Of a stretch of DNA of 64,000 bases, positions 15,852 to 23,674 are shown piece after piece. Positions within the stretch are counted from its first letter, which is position 1; each line of letters begins with the position of its first letter. The position numbers and the translations under genes are program-made. Source of the DNA: JAOPZW01 sp963807305 (GTDB lineage: Bacteria > Actinomycetota > Thermoleophilia > Solirubrobacterales > Solirubrobacteraceae); the NCBI GenBank assembly GCA_963807305.1, contig CAWEBN010000004.1:36375-100374 (forward strand). Direction: 5' to 3'. The notes under the pieces were generated by a model. It was not told the origin of the DNA, searched no databases, and saw only the letters and a program-made list of their open reading frames with translations.

Positions 15852-17216
15852 TCAGGCTTCCGCGAGCTTCGGCGTGCGCCAGGGGGCGGCGAGCCGCGCA
15901 CCGAGGACGGCCGTCAGCTGGTCGACGGCCACGCGCTCCTGCCCGAGCGAGTCGCGGTCGCGGACGGTGACCGTGCGGTCCTCGAGCGACTGATGGTCGA
16001 TCGTCACGCAGAAGGGCGTCCCGATCTCGTCCTGGCGGCGGTAGCGCTTGCCGATCGAGCCGCCCTCGTCGTACTCGGCCTGCATCTGGCCGCGCAGCAG
16101 CTCGAAGACCTCGTGGGCCAGCTCCGGCTGGCCGTCCTTGCGCACCAGCGGGAGGACGGCGACCTTGATCGGCGCGAGGCGCGGGTGCAGCTTGAGGACG
16201 GTGCGCTGCTCGCCGGCGACCTCCTCCTCGTCGTAGGCGTCGCACAGCACGGCCAGCACCGTGCGCCCGACGCCGGCGGCCGGCTCGATCACGTGGGGGA
16301 TGTAGCGGTCGCCCGAGGCCGTGTCGAAGTACTCGAGCTTCTCGCCCGAGTGCTGGGCGTGCTGGGTGAGGTCGAAGTCGCCGCGGTTGGCGATGCCCTC
16401 GAGCTCGGACCAGCCGATCGGATAGAGGTACTCGACGTCGCTGGTGGCGCTCGAGTAGTGGCTGAGCTCGTCGGCGTCGTGGGGGCGCAGCTTGAGGTGG
16501 TCGGGCCGGATGCCGAGACGGACGTACCAGTCCATCCGCTCCTTGAGCCAGTGCTCGTGCCACTGCTGCGCCTCGTCGGGCGGCACGAAGAACTCCATCT
16601 CCATCTGCTCGAACTCGAGCGTGCGGAAGATGAAGTTGCCCGGGGTGATCTCGTTGCGGAACGACTTGCCGACCTGAGCGATGCCGAACGGCGGCTTCTT
16701 GCGCGCGAAGCCCAGCACGGTCTTGAAGTCCAGGAAGATGCCCTGCGCGGTCTCCGGGCGCAGGTAGACCGTCGCGCCGGCCTCCTTCACGGGGCCGATC
16801 GTCGTCTCGAACATGAGGTTGAACTCGCGCGCCTCGGTGAGGTCGCACTCGGGGGTCTCGCCGGGATGCTTGGACGGCTTGCGCCCGCACGGGAGCTCGG
16901 CGAGATGGTCGGCGCGGAAGCGCTGCCCGCACGTCTTGCAGTCGATCAGCGGGTCGGTGAAGCCGGCGAGGTGGCCGCTGGCCTCCCACGTCTTCGGGTG
17001 CTGGATGATCGCCGAGTCGAGCGCCACGATGTCGGTCCGATCCCCGATCATCGCCTGCCACCACGCGTCGATGACGTTGCGCTTGAGCAGCACGCCGTAG
17101 TGGCCGTAGTCGTAGGTGTTCGCGATCCCGCCGTAGATCTCAGAAGCCGGGAAGATGAGTCCGCGCCGCTTGCACAGGGCGACGATCTTGTCCATGGTCA
17201 CGGCGTCAGCGGCCAT
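15852..17216 (-). CDS. glyS: Glycyl-tRNA synthetase (single-chain type)
   Basis: Class II synthetase that charges tRNA-Gly, 454 residues, of the alpha2 type found in actinobacteria and archaea. It shows SEIYGGIANTYDYGHYGVLL near the N-terminus, the zinc-binding region CKTCGQRF...CGRK, motif 2 FRNEITPGNFIFRTLEFEQM, and motif 3 plus the anticodon-binding domain (IAPIKVAVLPL-like text, DEIGTPFCVTID). An upstream in-frame ATG exists at 17225. The ATG at 17216 is preferred because TACGAT (17229-17224) lies 7 bases before it, the leaderless spacing seen elsewhere here. It is divergent from the CIRCE-controlled FmdB-like gene. Confidence 0.95.
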   Translation of the reverse strand: MAADAVTMDKIVALCKRRGLIFPASEIYGGIANTYDYGHYGVLLKRNVIDAWWQAMIGDRTDIVALDSAIIQHPKTWEASGHLAGFTDPLIDCKTCGQRFRADHLAELPCGRKPSKHPGETPECDLTEAREFNLMFETTIGPVKEAGATVYLRPETAQGIFLDFKTVLGFARKKPPFGIAQVGKSFRNEITPGNFIFRTLEFEQMEMEFFVPPDEAQQWHEHWLKERMDWYVRLGIRPDHLKLRPHDADELSHYSSATSDVEYLYPIGWSELEGIANRGDFDLTQHAQHSGEKLEYFDTASGDRYIPHVIEPAAGVGRTVLAVLCDAYDEEEVAGEQRTVLKLHPRLAPIKVAVLPLVRKDGQPELAHEVFELLRGQMQAEYDEGGSIGKRYRRQDEIGTPFCVTIDHQSLEDRTVTVRDRDSLGQERVAVDQLTAVLGARLAAPWRTPKLAEA

Positions 17217-17253
17217 GCGCCGCATCGTACGGTGCAGCCTTGGGAGGCGCCGT

Positions 17254-17280
17254 TTGGCACTCCTATACTGGGAGTGCCAT
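17254..17280 (+). promoter_or_regulatory. CIRCE element (HrcA operator) over the -10 of the FmdB-like gene
   Basis: TTGGCACTC-N9-GAGTGCCAT matches the HrcA operator TTAGCACTC-N9-GAGTGCTAA in arm sequence and exact 9-base spacing. The A-to-G change in the left arm is compensated by T-to-C in the right arm; only the last base is unpaired. The 9-base centre holds TATACT (17264-17269), a good -10 ending 9 bases before the ATG. The right arm contains GGAG and runs into the start codon, so HrcA would block transcription. Confidence 0.8.
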
Positions 17281-17629
17281 GCCCATCTACGAGTACCGCT
17301 GCGAGCGGGGCCACCAGTTCGAGGTCATGCAGAAGATGACCGACGACCCGGTACTCAGCTGCACGCGCTGCGACGCGCCGGTCCAGCGCGTCTTCCATCC
17401 GGTCGCGGTCCACTTCAAGGGCAAGGGCTTCTACAACACCGACTACGGCACGCGGCGGCGCAACCGCGAGCTCGAGCGCTCGGCCAAGGACGGCTCGGAC
17501 AAGACCGAGTCGAAGTCCAAGGACTCCTCGTCCTCCTCGTCGTCGTCTTCTTCTTCGTCGGAGAAGAAGAGCGACTCGAAGAAGTCGGACTCGACGTCCT
17601 CGTCGAAGTCCTCCTCCAAGAAGGATTAG
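17279..17629 (+). CDS. FmdB/Ruc-like zinc-ribbon protein with Ser/Lys tail
   Basis: 116 residues. Residues 1-50 form an FmdB-type zinc ribbon: MPIYEYRCERGHQFEVMQ with Cys8 and His12, then Cys28 and Cys31 (CTRC). The usual second Cys of the first knuckle is absent, and His12 could replace it. The tail (about 70 to 116) is almost only Ser, Lys, Asp and Glu, with a run of 12 Ser, and is surely disordered. M. tuberculosis Rv0991c (Ruc), a redox-regulated chaperone in the HrcA regulon, has the same plan of zinc ribbon plus disordered tail. The CIRCE element over this promoter supports orthology of function. The stop overlaps that of the convergent LCP gene (TTAG). The chaperone role is inference. 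Confidence 0.75.
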   Translation: MPIYEYRCERGHQFEVMQKMTDDPVLSCTRCDAPVQRVFHPVAVHFKGKGFYNTDYGTRRRNRELERSAKDGSDKTESKSKDSSSSSSSSSSSSEKKSDSKKSDSTSSSKSSSKKD

Positions 17630-18696
17630 CCGTCGAGGAAGCGCCGCACGTCGGCCTGCTTCTCCGCGTCTGAGACCACGAGGCCGGCACCGCCGTCGGG
17701 GAGCGTCACGCCGCCCGAGGGCTTGAGGATGTCGGTCTTGGCGCTGCCGCTCAGCGCCGTGCCGATCGCGTAGCCCAGCAGCGCCGGCCCGCGCATGTCG
17801 GTCTTGAGCGTCTTCGGCGCGTTCCAGGAGATGAAGGGCAGGCGGATGAAGCCGGAGGGGCTGAACACGCGCGACTTCATGGCGCTGATGACCTTCTGCT
17901 GGCGGCGCGCACGCGTGAGGTCGTTCTCCTTCGGGTTGCACAGGTTGTGGCGGGTGCGCGCGAGGGCGAGCGCCTGCTTGCCGTCGATGTGCGTCGTCCC
18001 GCGGCGCAGGCGCAGCGTGAAGCCGCCGTTGTTGAAACCGCCGTTGATGCGCGACACGACGCAGCCGCCCGTGTAGTCGATGCCGCCCATCGCATCGACG
18101 AGTGCCGGGAAGTTGTCGAAGTTGACCTCGAAGACGTGGTCGATCGGGATGCCGAGGTACTGCTTGATCGTCTGCACCGTGAGCGCGGCGCCGCCGATCG
18201 CGTAGGCCGCGTTGATCTTGTTGCGCCCGTGGCCCGGGATGTCGACGACGGTGTCGCGCGGGATCGAGAGCTTGGCGCTGTGGCCGCCGCCGGTGCGCAC
18301 GAGCAGGATCGAGTCGCTGCGGCTCGGCCCAGAGGTGCTCGCTCCGGGCTCCTTCGTCCCCGCCGTGCGCTGGTCGGAGCCGAGGATGAGGGTCGTCTGC
18401 GGCTTGACGATCCCGACCCCGCCGCCCGCCAGCTGGGCCTGCGCGGCGGCGGACACCTGGTCCTGGTTGACCTGCGCCGAGATGAGGAAGAGGACCAGCG
18501 ACAGGCCGATCCACGCCACCAGCGCGAGCGCCAGCCATTTGACCACCCGGCCGACGGTGATGCGCTTGCGCCTGCGCTCCTTCGGCGGCGCGCCGCGCAG
18601 CTCGTCGAGCATCGATCCGTCGTCGCGGCCACGCCCGGGAAGGCGCGGTCGCGTGCGGTAGAGCTTGTAGTCAGGTGGCGCCTGGGGGTCCGCCAT
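17626..18696 (-). CDS. LytR-CpsA-Psr (LCP) family protein
   Basis: 356 residues from MADPQAPPDYK. A basic cytoplasmic N-terminus (KERRRKRITVGR) leads to one transmembrane helix at about residues 54-77, followed by an extracytoplasmic LCP domain. Conserved LCP residues are visible: Asp and Arg in ILGSDQR, the SRSDSILLVR strand, Arg in SIPRDTVVDIPG, KINAAY, and the DGKQALALARTRH arginines. LCP proteins transfer polymers such as arabinogalactan or teichoic-acid-like glycans from lipid carriers onto peptidoglycan. A further in-frame Met lies upstream, but it would run into the divergent kinase gene. Its stop overlaps the FmdB-like gene's stop. Confidence 0.9.
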   Translation of the reverse strand: MADPQAPPDYKLYRTRPRLPGRGRDDGSMLDELRGAPPKERRRKRITVGRVVKWLALALVAWIGLSLVLFLISAQVNQDQVSAAAQAQLAGGGVGIVKPQTTLILGSDQRTAGTKEPGASTSGPSRSDSILLVRTGGGHSAKLSIPRDTVVDIPGHGRNKINAAYAIGGAALTVQTIKQYLGIPIDHVFEVNFDNFPALVDAMGGIDYTGGCVVSRINGGFNNGGFTLRLRRGTTHIDGKQALALARTRHNLCNPKENDLTRARRQQKVISAMKSRVFSPSGFIRLPFISWNAPKTLKTDMRGPALLGYAIGTALSGSAKTDILKPSGGVTLPDGGAGLVVSDAEKQADVRRFLDG

Positions 18697-18718
18697 GAGC
18701 CAGGTATGGTGGCCGATC

Positions 18719-19744
18719 ATGGCCGCCGGCTGCGTCATCGGCGTCGACCTGGGAGGGACGAAGCTGCTCGCCGGGACGGTCGACTCGAAGCTCGAGGTGC
18801 ATCACCGCGCCTACCGTCTGGCGCGCACGGACGACGCCGGCGCGCTCATCGACCAGCTCGTAGAGGCGGTGCAGGAGGCCGGCGAGGCGGCATTCGCGCC
18901 GGTGCTGGCGGTGGGGCTCGGCATCCCGTGCCTCGTCGATCCGGCGACGGGCGTCGCGCTCGACTCCAACCACCTGCCGCTGCACGGGGTGGCGGTGCGC
19001 GACGTGCTCGCCGAGCGCCTCGGCCTGCCGGTGGCCGTCGACAACGACGGCAACGCGGCGCTGCTGGCCGAGTGGCGGCTGGGCGAGGCGCGGGGGGCGA
19101 GCAACGCGATCATGCTGACGCTCGGCACCGGCATCGGCGGCGGCCTGCTCGTCGATGGACGCCTGGTGTACGGCCGCCGCGGCGCGGCGGCCGAGCTCGG
19201 CCACATCATCGTCGACGCCGACGGGCCGCCGTGTCCGGGCAACTGCCCGAACCACGGCTGCCTGGAGGCGCTCGTGTCGGGCCACGCCATCGGCGCCGAG
19301 GGGCTGCGGGTCGCGCGCTCGGATCCCAACAGCGCGCTCGGGCAGGCGCTGGACTCGGGGCGCGAGATCACCGGCGCGCTCGTCACCGAGCTGGCCCATG
19401 ACGACGACCCGCCGGCGGCCGACATCATGCGGATGATGGGCGAGCGCCTGGGCCTGGGCGTGGTCTCACTGGTCAACATCTTCAACCCCGAGGTGGTGGT
19501 GGTCGGGGGCGGGGCGATCGCCGCGGGCGAGCTGCTGCTGGCTCCGGCGCGCGAGGTGGTCGCCGCGCGTGCGCTCCCGATCAATCGCGCGGACGTGCGG
19601 CTCGTGTCGGCCCGCTTCGGCGCCGAGTCGGGAATGCTCGGCGCGGCGTGCATGGCCCTCGACGTGGCCGGGGTGGCGGTCGCGCCACCGTCGATGCCCC
19701 GGCCCGGGAGCGAACCACCGGGAGGGGGGACCCGGTGGGCCTGA
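18719..19744 (+). CDS. ROK-family sugar kinase (glucokinase-like)
   Basis: 341 residues. The ATP-binding phosphate motif is GVDLGGTKLLAG, the sugar site has DNDGNAALLAEW with the catalytic Asp, and the second phosphate loop is LGTGIGGGL. The ROK zinc site is seen as GHIIVDADGPPCPGNCPNHGCLE (one His and three Cys). This layout fits glucokinase or another ROK hexokinase; the exact sugar is uncertain. An ATG 24 bases upstream is in frame, but the ATG at 18719 is preferred because TATGGT (18705-18710) ends 8 bases before it. The C-terminal PPGGGTRWA is encoded by the strong ribosome-binding region of rsmI, which overlaps this gene by 10 bases. Confidence 0.88.
   Translation: MAAGCVIGVDLGGTKLLAGTVDSKLEVHHRAYRLARTDDAGALIDQLVEAVQEAGEAAFAPVLAVGLGIPCLVDPATGVALDSNHLPLHGVAVRDVLAERLGLPVAVDNDGNAALLAEWRLGEARGASNAIMLTLGTGIGGGLLVDGRLVYGRRGAAAELGHIIVDADGPPCPGNCPNHGCLEALVSGHAIGAEGLRVARSDPNSALGQALDSGREITGALVTELAHDDDPPAADIMRMMGERLGLGVVSLVNIFNPEVVVVGGGAIAAGELLLAPAREVVAARALPINRADVRLVSARFGAESGMLGAACMALDVAGVAVAPPSMPRPGSEPPGGGTRWA
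19715..19738 (+). promoter_or_regulatory. Hairpin presenting the rsmI ribosome-binding site
   Basis: CCACCGGG and CCCGGTGG are perfect inverted 8-mers around the loop AGGGGGGA. The loop is an extremely strong Shine-Dalgarno sequence and the GTG start of rsmI (19735) sits inside the right arm. The fold could limit initiation until ribosomes finishing the ROK kinase gene open it. Confidence 0.45.
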
Positions 19745-20565
19745 GCGGGCGGCTCATCGTCTGCCCGACGCCGATCGGCAACCTCGAGGACGTCACGCTG
19801 AGGGTGCTCTCGGCGCTGCGCGAAGCCGACGTGATCGCCTGCGAGGACACGCGCACGACGAAGGTGCTGCTCGACCGCTACGGGGTGTCGGCCGAGCGCG
19901 TGCGCTACGACGCGCATGCCGAGCGGCGCGCCGCGCCGCGCCTGGTGGAGCGGATGCGCGCGGGCGCCGTCGTCGCGCTCGTCAGCGATGCGGGTATGCC
20001 GCTCGTGAGCGATCCGGGGCTGGTGCTCGTGCAGGCGTGCATGGCCGCGGGGCTCGAGGTCGAGGTGCTTCCGGGCCCCAGCGCGGCGCTGGCCGCGCTG
20101 GTGGCGTCGGGCATGGAGGCCGCGACGTGGCGCTTCGTGGGCTTCCTGCCACGCAAGAAAGGGCTGCTGTCCGAGGTCTTCGCGTCGCCCGAGGTCGTCG
20201 TGGCCTTCGAGTCGCCGCGCCGCGTCGGGGCGTCGCTGGCCGTGCTCGCGAGCGTCGACGCGGACCGGCCGGTGGCCGTCTGCCGCGAGCTGACGAAGGT
20301 CTACGAGGAGGTCGTGCGCGGGTCGGCCTCCGAGCTGGCGGCGCGCTACGCGGAGGAGGCGCCGCGCGGAGAGGTCGTCCTCGTGATCGGTGGCGCGGTC
20401 GCCGACGAGCCGGCCCTCGAGCCGGCGCTGGCCGCGCTGCGTCGGCTGGTCGACGAGGGCGGGGCGCGACCACGGCCGGCCGCCGCTGTCGTGGCCGAGC
20501 TCACGGGGACGAGCGCGAACGCGCTGTACCGCGCGCTGACTCAAGCGAAACAGACAAGCGCATAG
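19735..20565 (+). CDS. rsmI: 16S rRNA (cytidine-1402-2'-O)-methyltransferase
   Basis: 276 residues, tetrapyrrole-methylase fold. Conserved RsmI text: LIVCPTPIGNLEDVTLR at the N-terminus, ACEDTRTTKVLLDRYG, ALVSDAGMPLVSDPG, and GPSAALAALVASG. It 2'-O-methylates C1402 of 16S rRNA in the decoding site, together with RsmH. The GTG start is preceded by GGAGGGGGG and overlaps the ROK kinase end by 10 bases. The pairing with a sugar kinase has no obvious functional reason. Confidence 0.95.
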   Translation: MGLSGRLIVCPTPIGNLEDVTLRVLSALREADVIACEDTRTTKVLLDRYGVSAERVRYDAHAERRAAPRLVERMRAGAVVALVSDAGMPLVSDPGLVLVQACMAAGLEVEVLPGPSAALAALVASGMEAATWRFVGFLPRKKGLLSEVFASPEVVVAFESPRRVGASLAVLASVDADRPVAVCRELTKVYEEVVRGSASELAARYAEEAPRGEVVLVIGGAVADEPALEPALAALRRLVDEGGARPRPAAAVVAELTGTSANALYRALTQAKQTSA

Positions 20566-20678
20566 CTGCAGGCGGCCCTTGCCGCCGGGACGCCGACGGT
20601 CTGCCAGCGCTCGACAGGGCTGGGATGTGAGCGAGGCGGTCCGGTTGACTGAGGGCCGCGGTATGCGGATGATGGTCC

Positions 20679-20684
20679 TAGGGT
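20679..20684 (+). promoter_or_regulatory. -10 element of the leader ORF / stress protein operon
   Basis: TAGGGT ends 6 bases before the ATG of the 22-codon leader ORF, the leaderless spacing seen at many genes in this window. The only TTGAC-like box (20645-20650) is 28 bases away, too far to be its -35. Confidence 0.45.
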
Positions 20685-20690
20685 GGCAGC

Positions 20691-20759
20691 ATGCACTTCG
20701 CGCCGAGCATCACTGTCATGAGCGTTCCCGCGTTCGCGCTCTCGGGAGCCGTCCGGTGA
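20691..20759 (+). CDS. Leader ORF (22 codons) coupled to the universal stress protein gene
   Basis: A short frame encoding MHFAPSITVMSVPAFALSGAVR begins 6 bases after a TAGGGT -10, so it would be read as a leaderless message. Its TGA overlaps the GTG start of the stress-protein gene as GTGA, and the stress gene's Shine-Dalgarno (GGGAG) lies inside it. The arrangement suggests that the small ORF serves translational coupling or attenuation of the downstream gene rather than making a stable peptide. No motif for stalling is recognised. It is an inference from geometry only. Confidence 0.45.
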   Translation: MHFAPSITVMSVPAFALSGAVR

Positions 20760-21181
20760 CCGCCGCCCCTCGAACGGTCGTTGTCGGCTACGACGGCTCG
20801 GCCACGGCGCGCCGCGCATTCGACCTTGCGGCCGAGCGTGCCGAAGGGGGCACGCTCTACGTGGTCTACGCCTACGACGTGCCTGGCCCGATGAAGAGCG
20901 GCAACGCCTACGACCGCGTGGTTGGGCAACACAAGCAGTTCGGGCAGGACGTGCTCGCCGGCCTCCCCGAGCTGCCAGACGTCACGGTCGAGCGCGAGCT
21001 GATCGGCGACCATCCGGCCGTGGCGATCGCCAGGGTCGCAGAGGTGCGCGAGGCCGACGAGATCGTCGTCGGCTCACGTGGCTTCAGCCCGCTGCGCGCG
21101 GCGCTGGGCAGCACCTCCCACGAGCTGCTGCACCGCGCCCACTGCCCGGTGACCGTGGTACCCGTCCAGCCCGGCGAGTGA
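20756..21181 (+). CDS. Universal stress protein (UspA family)
   Basis: 141 residues, a single Usp domain. The N-terminal strand is TVVVGYDGSATARRAFDLA. The ATP-binding loop GSRGFSPLRAALGSTS fits the G-x2-G-x9-G-[ST] motif of ATP-binding members, so it probably binds ATP. Such proteins help survival in stress or dormancy; the exact role is unknown. The GTG start follows GGGAG by 8 bases and overlaps the stop of a 22-codon leader ORF. The 160 bases downstream up to the LytM-like gene hold no recognised feature. Confidence 0.88.
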   Translation: MTAAPRTVVVGYDGSATARRAFDLAAERAEGGTLYVVYAYDVPGPMKSGNAYDRVVGQHKQFGQDVLAGLPELPDVTVERELIGDHPAVAIARVAEVREADEIVVGSRGFSPLRAALGSTSHELLHRAHCPVTVVPVQPGE

Positions 21182-21343
21182 GATCACCCACTCTGGCCGC
21201 GTCGAGCGGCTTGGGTTGTATCGCGAGAGGACCGACCGGAAGTAGCCGCCGCGCACGCGCGGACTGTCGCGGCTTCGCGCAGCGACTGCAACAAATCACG
21301 CGCGGCCGGCCTCAGCCGGGCTCCTCGCCCGTACCTTCGGCCG

Positions 21344-22087
21344 ATGCCGCCGCGCCCACACCCCATCGTCCTCGCCTCGCTCGCCTTCGCGTGCGTGACC
21401 GTGCTGGTCCTCGTGATCCCACGAGGCGCGGCGGGAGCGACAGCTGCCACGTGGCACTGGCCGCTGCGCGGTCCGGTCGTCGGTGCGTTCCGCGTCTCCC
21501 CGCGCGCGCCGTTCGCCCGCGGCCAGCGCCGCGGCATAGACGTCTCGGCGCGCCCCGGAGCCGTCGTGCGCGCCGCATGCCCGGGGCGGGTGACCTTCAC
21601 CGGCGCCCTCCCGCGCCGCGGGCTGGCGGTGAGCGTGCGCTGCGGCTCGCTGATGGCGACGTATCTCGGCCTGGGGCGGCTCGCCGCCCGCAGGGGCTCC
21701 CGCGTCGCGCCCGGCGACGCCCTCGGGACCCTCGGCGCGACCGGCCGGCTGCGCCTCGGCGCCCGCCGCGCATCCGCCCGCCGCGGCTATGTCGATCCCC
21801 TGCTGCTGCTCGCCGGCGGCGCTCGCCCGCCCCGACTGCCTCCCGCCGGCCCCGCACCGCGGGCCCTCCGTCGACCTCAATTCCCTCCCACCCGCCCGGC
21901 GCCGCGGCCGATCGCTCCGGCGAGGCCGCCGGCGCCGGGCTCCGCCGCCACACCGCGCGGCCTCCCGTGGCCGGCCTATCCGGCCCTCGCCCTCATCGCG
22001 TCGGCACTGCCGGTCGGCGGCCTGCTGCACCGCCGGCGACGGCGGATGCGACCGACCGCAGCGGGGGCGGTCGCGGTGCCCCGCTGA
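21344..22087 (+). CDS. Membrane-anchored degenerate LytM/M23-like protein
   Basis: 247 residues. An N-terminal signal or anchor helix (about 9-30) precedes a domain that aligns with LytM/M23 peptidases: WHWPLRGPVVGAF, then RRGIDVSARPGAVVRAACPGRVTFTG, then a VDPLLLL end. The zinc ligands are not all present. The His of the HxGxD motif is Arg here (RRGID, Asp kept), and the HxH motif region reads RLRLGARR. It is therefore probably catalytically inactive, like EnvC-type amidase activators. A Pro/Arg-rich linker leads to a second hydrophobic helix and a basic RRRRR tail near the C-terminus. A role in cell-wall hydrolase control is inference. Confidence 0.7.
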   Translation: MPPRPHPIVLASLAFACVTVLVLVIPRGAAGATAATWHWPLRGPVVGAFRVSPRAPFARGQRRGIDVSARPGAVVRAACPGRVTFTGALPRRGLAVSVRCGSLMATYLGLGRLAARRGSRVAPGDALGTLGATGRLRLGARRASARRGYVDPLLLLAGGARPPRLPPAGPAPRALRRPQFPPTRPAPRPIAPARPPAPGSAATPRGLPWPAYPALALIASALPVGGLLHRRRRRMRPTAAGAVAVPR

Positions 22088-22147
22088 CGCGGTCATCGCC
22101 GGGCGCAGCGTCCCCCGACGCGCCGCAGGTCTGCGCGGGACGCCTTG

Positions 22148-22153
22148 TAACGT
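22148..22153 (+). promoter_or_regulatory. -10 element of metG operon
   Basis: TAACGT ends 9 bases before the metG ATG. The 9 bases between, CCGAGGCTC, hold no good Shine-Dalgarno, so a near-leaderless transcript is likely for the metG-tatD-rsmA-ispE operon. Confidence 0.4.
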
Positions 22154-22162
22154 CCGAGGCTC

Positions 22163-23674
22163 ATGGCCGCCGAGCGCTCCTTCTACGTCACCACGCCGAT
22201 CTACTACGTCAACGCGGCCCCGCACCTGGGGCACGCGTACACGACGATCGCCGCTGACGTGATCGCCCGCCACCACCGCCAGCGCGGGGAGGACGTCTTC
22301 TTCCTGACCGGGACCGACGAGCACGGAGAGCCCGTCGCCGACGCGGCGAAGGCGCAGGGTCTCGAGCCCAGGGAGCTCGCCGATCGCAACGCCGAGCGCT
22401 TCAAGGCGCTGGCCCCGCTGCTGGAGGCCACGAACGACTTCTTCATCCGCACCTCGGACCCCGAGCACATCGTCCGGGTGCAGGAGGTCCTCCAGCGCGT
22501 CTACGACAACGGCTTCGTCCACGAGGGCCTCTACGAGGGCTGGTACTGCCCGCGCTGCGCGGACTTCAAGGTCGAGAACGAGATCGAGGAGGGCAACCGC
22601 TGCCCGATCCACCACATCGAGCTCGAGCGCCACAGCGAGCAGAACTACTTCTTCGCGCTCAGTGCCTTCCAGGAACGCCTCGAGGCGCTCTATGCCGAGC
22701 AGCCGGACTTCGTCACCCCGCGCGTCCGCTACAACGAGGCGCTGTCGTTCATCAAGAGCGGCCTGCAGGACATCTCGCTCTCGCGCGCGCAGCTCACGTG
22801 GGGCGTCCCGGTGCCGTGGGACACGAGCCACGTCTTCTACGTCTGGTTCGACGCGCTGCTCAACTACTACACCGCTCTCGGCTTCGCGCGCGAGGGGGAG
22901 GACCTCACCGAGCAGTTCTGGCCGGCGACCTACCACGTCATCGGCAAGGACATCCTGCGCTTCCACACCGTCTTCTGGCCGGCGATGCTGATGGCCGCCG
23001 ACCTGCCGGTGCCCGAGCACGTCTTCGTCCACGGGTACCTGCTGATGGACGGCGAGAAGATGAGCAAGTCGCTGGGCAACGTGCTCGACCCGTTCGAGAT
23101 CATCGAGCTCTTCGGGACCGACGCGCTGCGCTACTACCTGCTGCGCGACGTCACCTTCGGCGAAGACGGCTCCGTGTCGACCGAGGCCTTCGAGCGCCGC
23201 TACGACACCGAGCTGGCCAACGAGCTCGGCAACCTCGCCAGCCGCACGCTGGCCATGGTCGCGCGCTATCGCGATGGCGCGGTCCCGAACGCCGAGGTCG
23301 ACCCGGCGCTCGCCGGCGACTTCGACGGCCTCGCCGAGCACATCGCGCAGCGCATCGACCGCGTTGAGCTCACGCCGGCCCTCGACGACATCTGGCAGCG
23401 GGTGCGGCGGCTCAACCGCTACGTCGAGGAGCAGGCGCCCTGGCAGCTGGCCAAGGACCCCGAACGCGCGGCCGACCTCGATCGCGTCCTGCGCACGCTG
23501 GCCGAGGGCCTGCGCGTCGTCACCGTGCTGCTGTCCCCGTGGATCCCCGGAGCGGCCGAGAAGCTGCTGGGCGCCCTTGGCGCCCCCGACCTCGGCCTTG
23601 GCGGCGCACGCTTCGGCGCCGGCGAGATCGGCGCGGTCGGTCCGCTCGAGCCGCTGTTCCCGAAGCACCAGTGA
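22163..23674 (+). CDS. metG: Methionyl-tRNA synthetase
   Basis: Class I synthetase that charges tRNA-Met, 503 residues, the length of the form without the C-terminal tRNA-binding appendix. The HIGH motif is HLGH (residues 21-24) and the KMSKS motif is exact (near residue 298). The zinc knuckle has YCPRC followed by RCPIHH, so it has three Cys plus His. The anticodon-binding helix bundle follows. It heads a compact operon with tatD, rsmA and ispE, a common order in Gram-positive and actinobacterial genomes. tatD begins within its stop (GTGA). Confidence 0.97.
   Translation: MAAERSFYVTTPIYYVNAAPHLGHAYTTIAADVIARHHRQRGEDVFFLTGTDEHGEPVADAAKAQGLEPRELADRNAERFKALAPLLEATNDFFIRTSDPEHIVRVQEVLQRVYDNGFVHEGLYEGWYCPRCADFKVENEIEEGNRCPIHHIELERHSEQNYFFALSAFQERLEALYAEQPDFVTPRVRYNEALSFIKSGLQDISLSRAQLTWGVPVPWDTSHVFYVWFDALLNYYTALGFAREGEDLTEQFWPATYHVIGKDILRFHTVFWPAMLMAADLPVPEHVFVHGYLLMDGEKMSKSLGNVLDPFEIIELFGTDALRYYLLRDVTFGEDGSVSTEAFERRYDTELANELGNLASRTLAMVARYRDGAVPNAEVDPALAGDFDGLAEHIAQRIDRVELTPALDDIWQRVRRLNRYVEEQAPWQLAKDPERAADLDRVLRTLAEGLRVVTVLLSPWIPGAAEKLLGALGAPDLGLGGARFGAGEIGAVGPLEPLFPKHQ

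Noticed and set aside
20645..20650. TTGACT as -35 of the stress-protein promoter
   Set aside because: It is 28 bases from the TAGGGT -10; no suitable -10 lies at 16-18 bases.
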